64,000 bases of DNA from Symploca sp. SIO3C6 (GTDB taxonomy: Bacteria; Cyanobacteriota; Cyanobacteriia; Cyanobacteriales; Coleofasciculaceae): assembly GCA_010692425.1 (NCBI GenBank), contig JAAHHJ010000015.1:124001-188000 (forward strand), in the 5' to 3' direction. Below are positions 63,572-64,000 of the stretch, in pieces. Positions within the stretch are counted from its first letter, which is position 1, and each line of letters starts with the position of its first letter. The notes beneath the pieces were generated by a model. It ran no database searches, was not told the origin of the DNA, and saw only the letters and a list, made by a program, of their open reading frames with translations. A program made the translations under genes and the position numbers.

Positions 63572-64000
63572 ATGACTCGAGTGATCGACCGTGCTAAATC
63601 AAAGATGATCGGCGAACAGATCCTTAATCATCTCTTCTGCTACCGCCGTTTATGGTCAGAGACAGATCCCTGTGCACAAGAGCCCTGTTCATCCTGTCTA
63701 GTTCCTCATCTCCAGAAGATTGAGTCTTTTATTGAACAGGAAAAGCCAATCCACTTCGTTCTTCCGGCGTTCCCAGCCAAATCACCCAATAAAACAAAGG
63801 TTTTAGGTTCCTTACCGGACATGGGAGAAAAGATTTCACTCCAATTTCTTCAGTCGCTATGTGTTCAGATTCAAGACTTTTATGCTCCTGGCGCACAGAT
63901 TACAATTTGCTCCGACGGAAGAGTGTTTAGTGACCTTGTCTGTGTCAACGATGAAGATGTTACTGCCTATGGTAAGGAGCTCAAAAACATACTTGATGAT
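63572..64000 (+). CDS. pvcA: Isonitrile (isocyanide) synthase, DIT1/PvcA family, N-terminal part (cut by window edge)
   Basis: 143 codons open to the last base: MTRVIDRAKSKMIGEQILNH, DPCAQEPCSSCLVPHLQKIE, IHFVLPAFPAKSPNKTKVLG, SLPDMGEKISLQFLQSLCVQ, ICSDGRVFSDLVCVNDEDV. The block LPAFPAKSPN-KVLG-LPDMGE followed by ICSDGRVFSDL is diagnostic of the pyoverdine/dityrosine biosynthesis (DIT1_PvcA) family. Related enzymes (PvcA, IsnA, and the isonitrile synthases of hapalindole pathways) convert the amino group of tryptophan or tyrosine into an isonitrile using ribulose 5-phosphate as carbon source. The amino acid used cannot be decided from this part. Partner oxygenase (PvcB/IsnB type) genes would be expected to the right. 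Confidence 0.9.
   Translation, partial: MTRVIDRAKSKMIGEQILNHLFCYRRLWSETDPCAQEPCSSCLVPHLQKIESFIEQEKPIHFVLPAFPAKSPNKTKVLGSLPDMGEKISLQFLQSLCVQIQDFYAPGAQITICSDGRVFSDLVCVNDEDVTAYGKELKNILDD

Overview
The window is cyanobacterial DNA, most likely chromosomal and probably from a filamentous genus. The evidence is: a ycf35 / DUF2997 / 4Fe-4S ferredoxin cluster typical of cyanobacteria; many HIP1-type GCGATCGC octamers (for example near 16664, 30586, 38374, 55907, 60716); heptanucleotide short tandem repeats; Uma2-family remnants; a PatA-type response regulator; and a CyRepA1-type replication protein. I cannot name the species from sequence alone. All functional calls come from reading the translations; no database was searched.

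Layout. 1-9150: housekeeping and accessory genes. These are the 3' part of leuS, an FkbM methyltransferase, a TetR repressor with twin operators, a decayed HigB toxin next to an intact antitoxin, a decayed Uma2 gene running into tRNA-Val(GAC), a DprA/SLOG-like protein, yajQ, a saccharopine-dehydrogenase-like oxidoreductase, the DUF2997-ycf35-ferredoxin operon and a second Uma2 remnant. 9660-20116: a chemosensory (phototaxis-type) cluster. It holds a Cache-domain chemoreceptor, a deletion remnant of a second receptor, a hybrid CheA with three HPt domains and a receiver, CheB, CheR, a double CheW and, convergently, a PatA-type regulator.

20774-45892: an extracellular contractile injection system (eCIS) locus, nearly all on the + strand. 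Its order is AAA+ ATPase, Pvc16-like cap, sheath, tube, a small assembly protein followed by an out-of-frame ORF without a start codon, a disordered linker protein, a LysM baseplate protein, a split VgrG (gpD + gpV), PAAR, gp25, two gp6/J-like baseplate proteins, a gpI-like protein, fibre-associated proteins and two S74-chaperone fibres. It ends with a 1439-residue DUF4157 protein that has a variable C-terminal domain, followed 21 bases later by a small gene that resembles a SUKH-type immunity protein. I read this end of the locus as an effector-immunity pair carried by an injection system. No canonical tape-measure gene is visible.

46005-59321: a LamG / crystallin-like surface protein with a frameshifted 3' end, a 1675-residue RTX protein with a strict 108-bp higher-order repeat, and a membrane WD40 protein with an AAA-like NTPase domain and 14 WD repeats. 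59998-63072: a CyRepA1-type primase/helicase replication protein. 63572-64000: the first 143 codons of an isonitrile (isocyanide) synthase of the DIT1/PvcA family, cut by the window edge, which suggests that an isonitrile natural-product cluster lies to the right.

How the parts may work together: the chemosensory operon probably steers gliding or pilus-based movement. The eCIS and its DUF4157 cargo, the RTX protein and the isonitrile pathway all point to interaction with other cells, but no sequence feature links them to one regulator.
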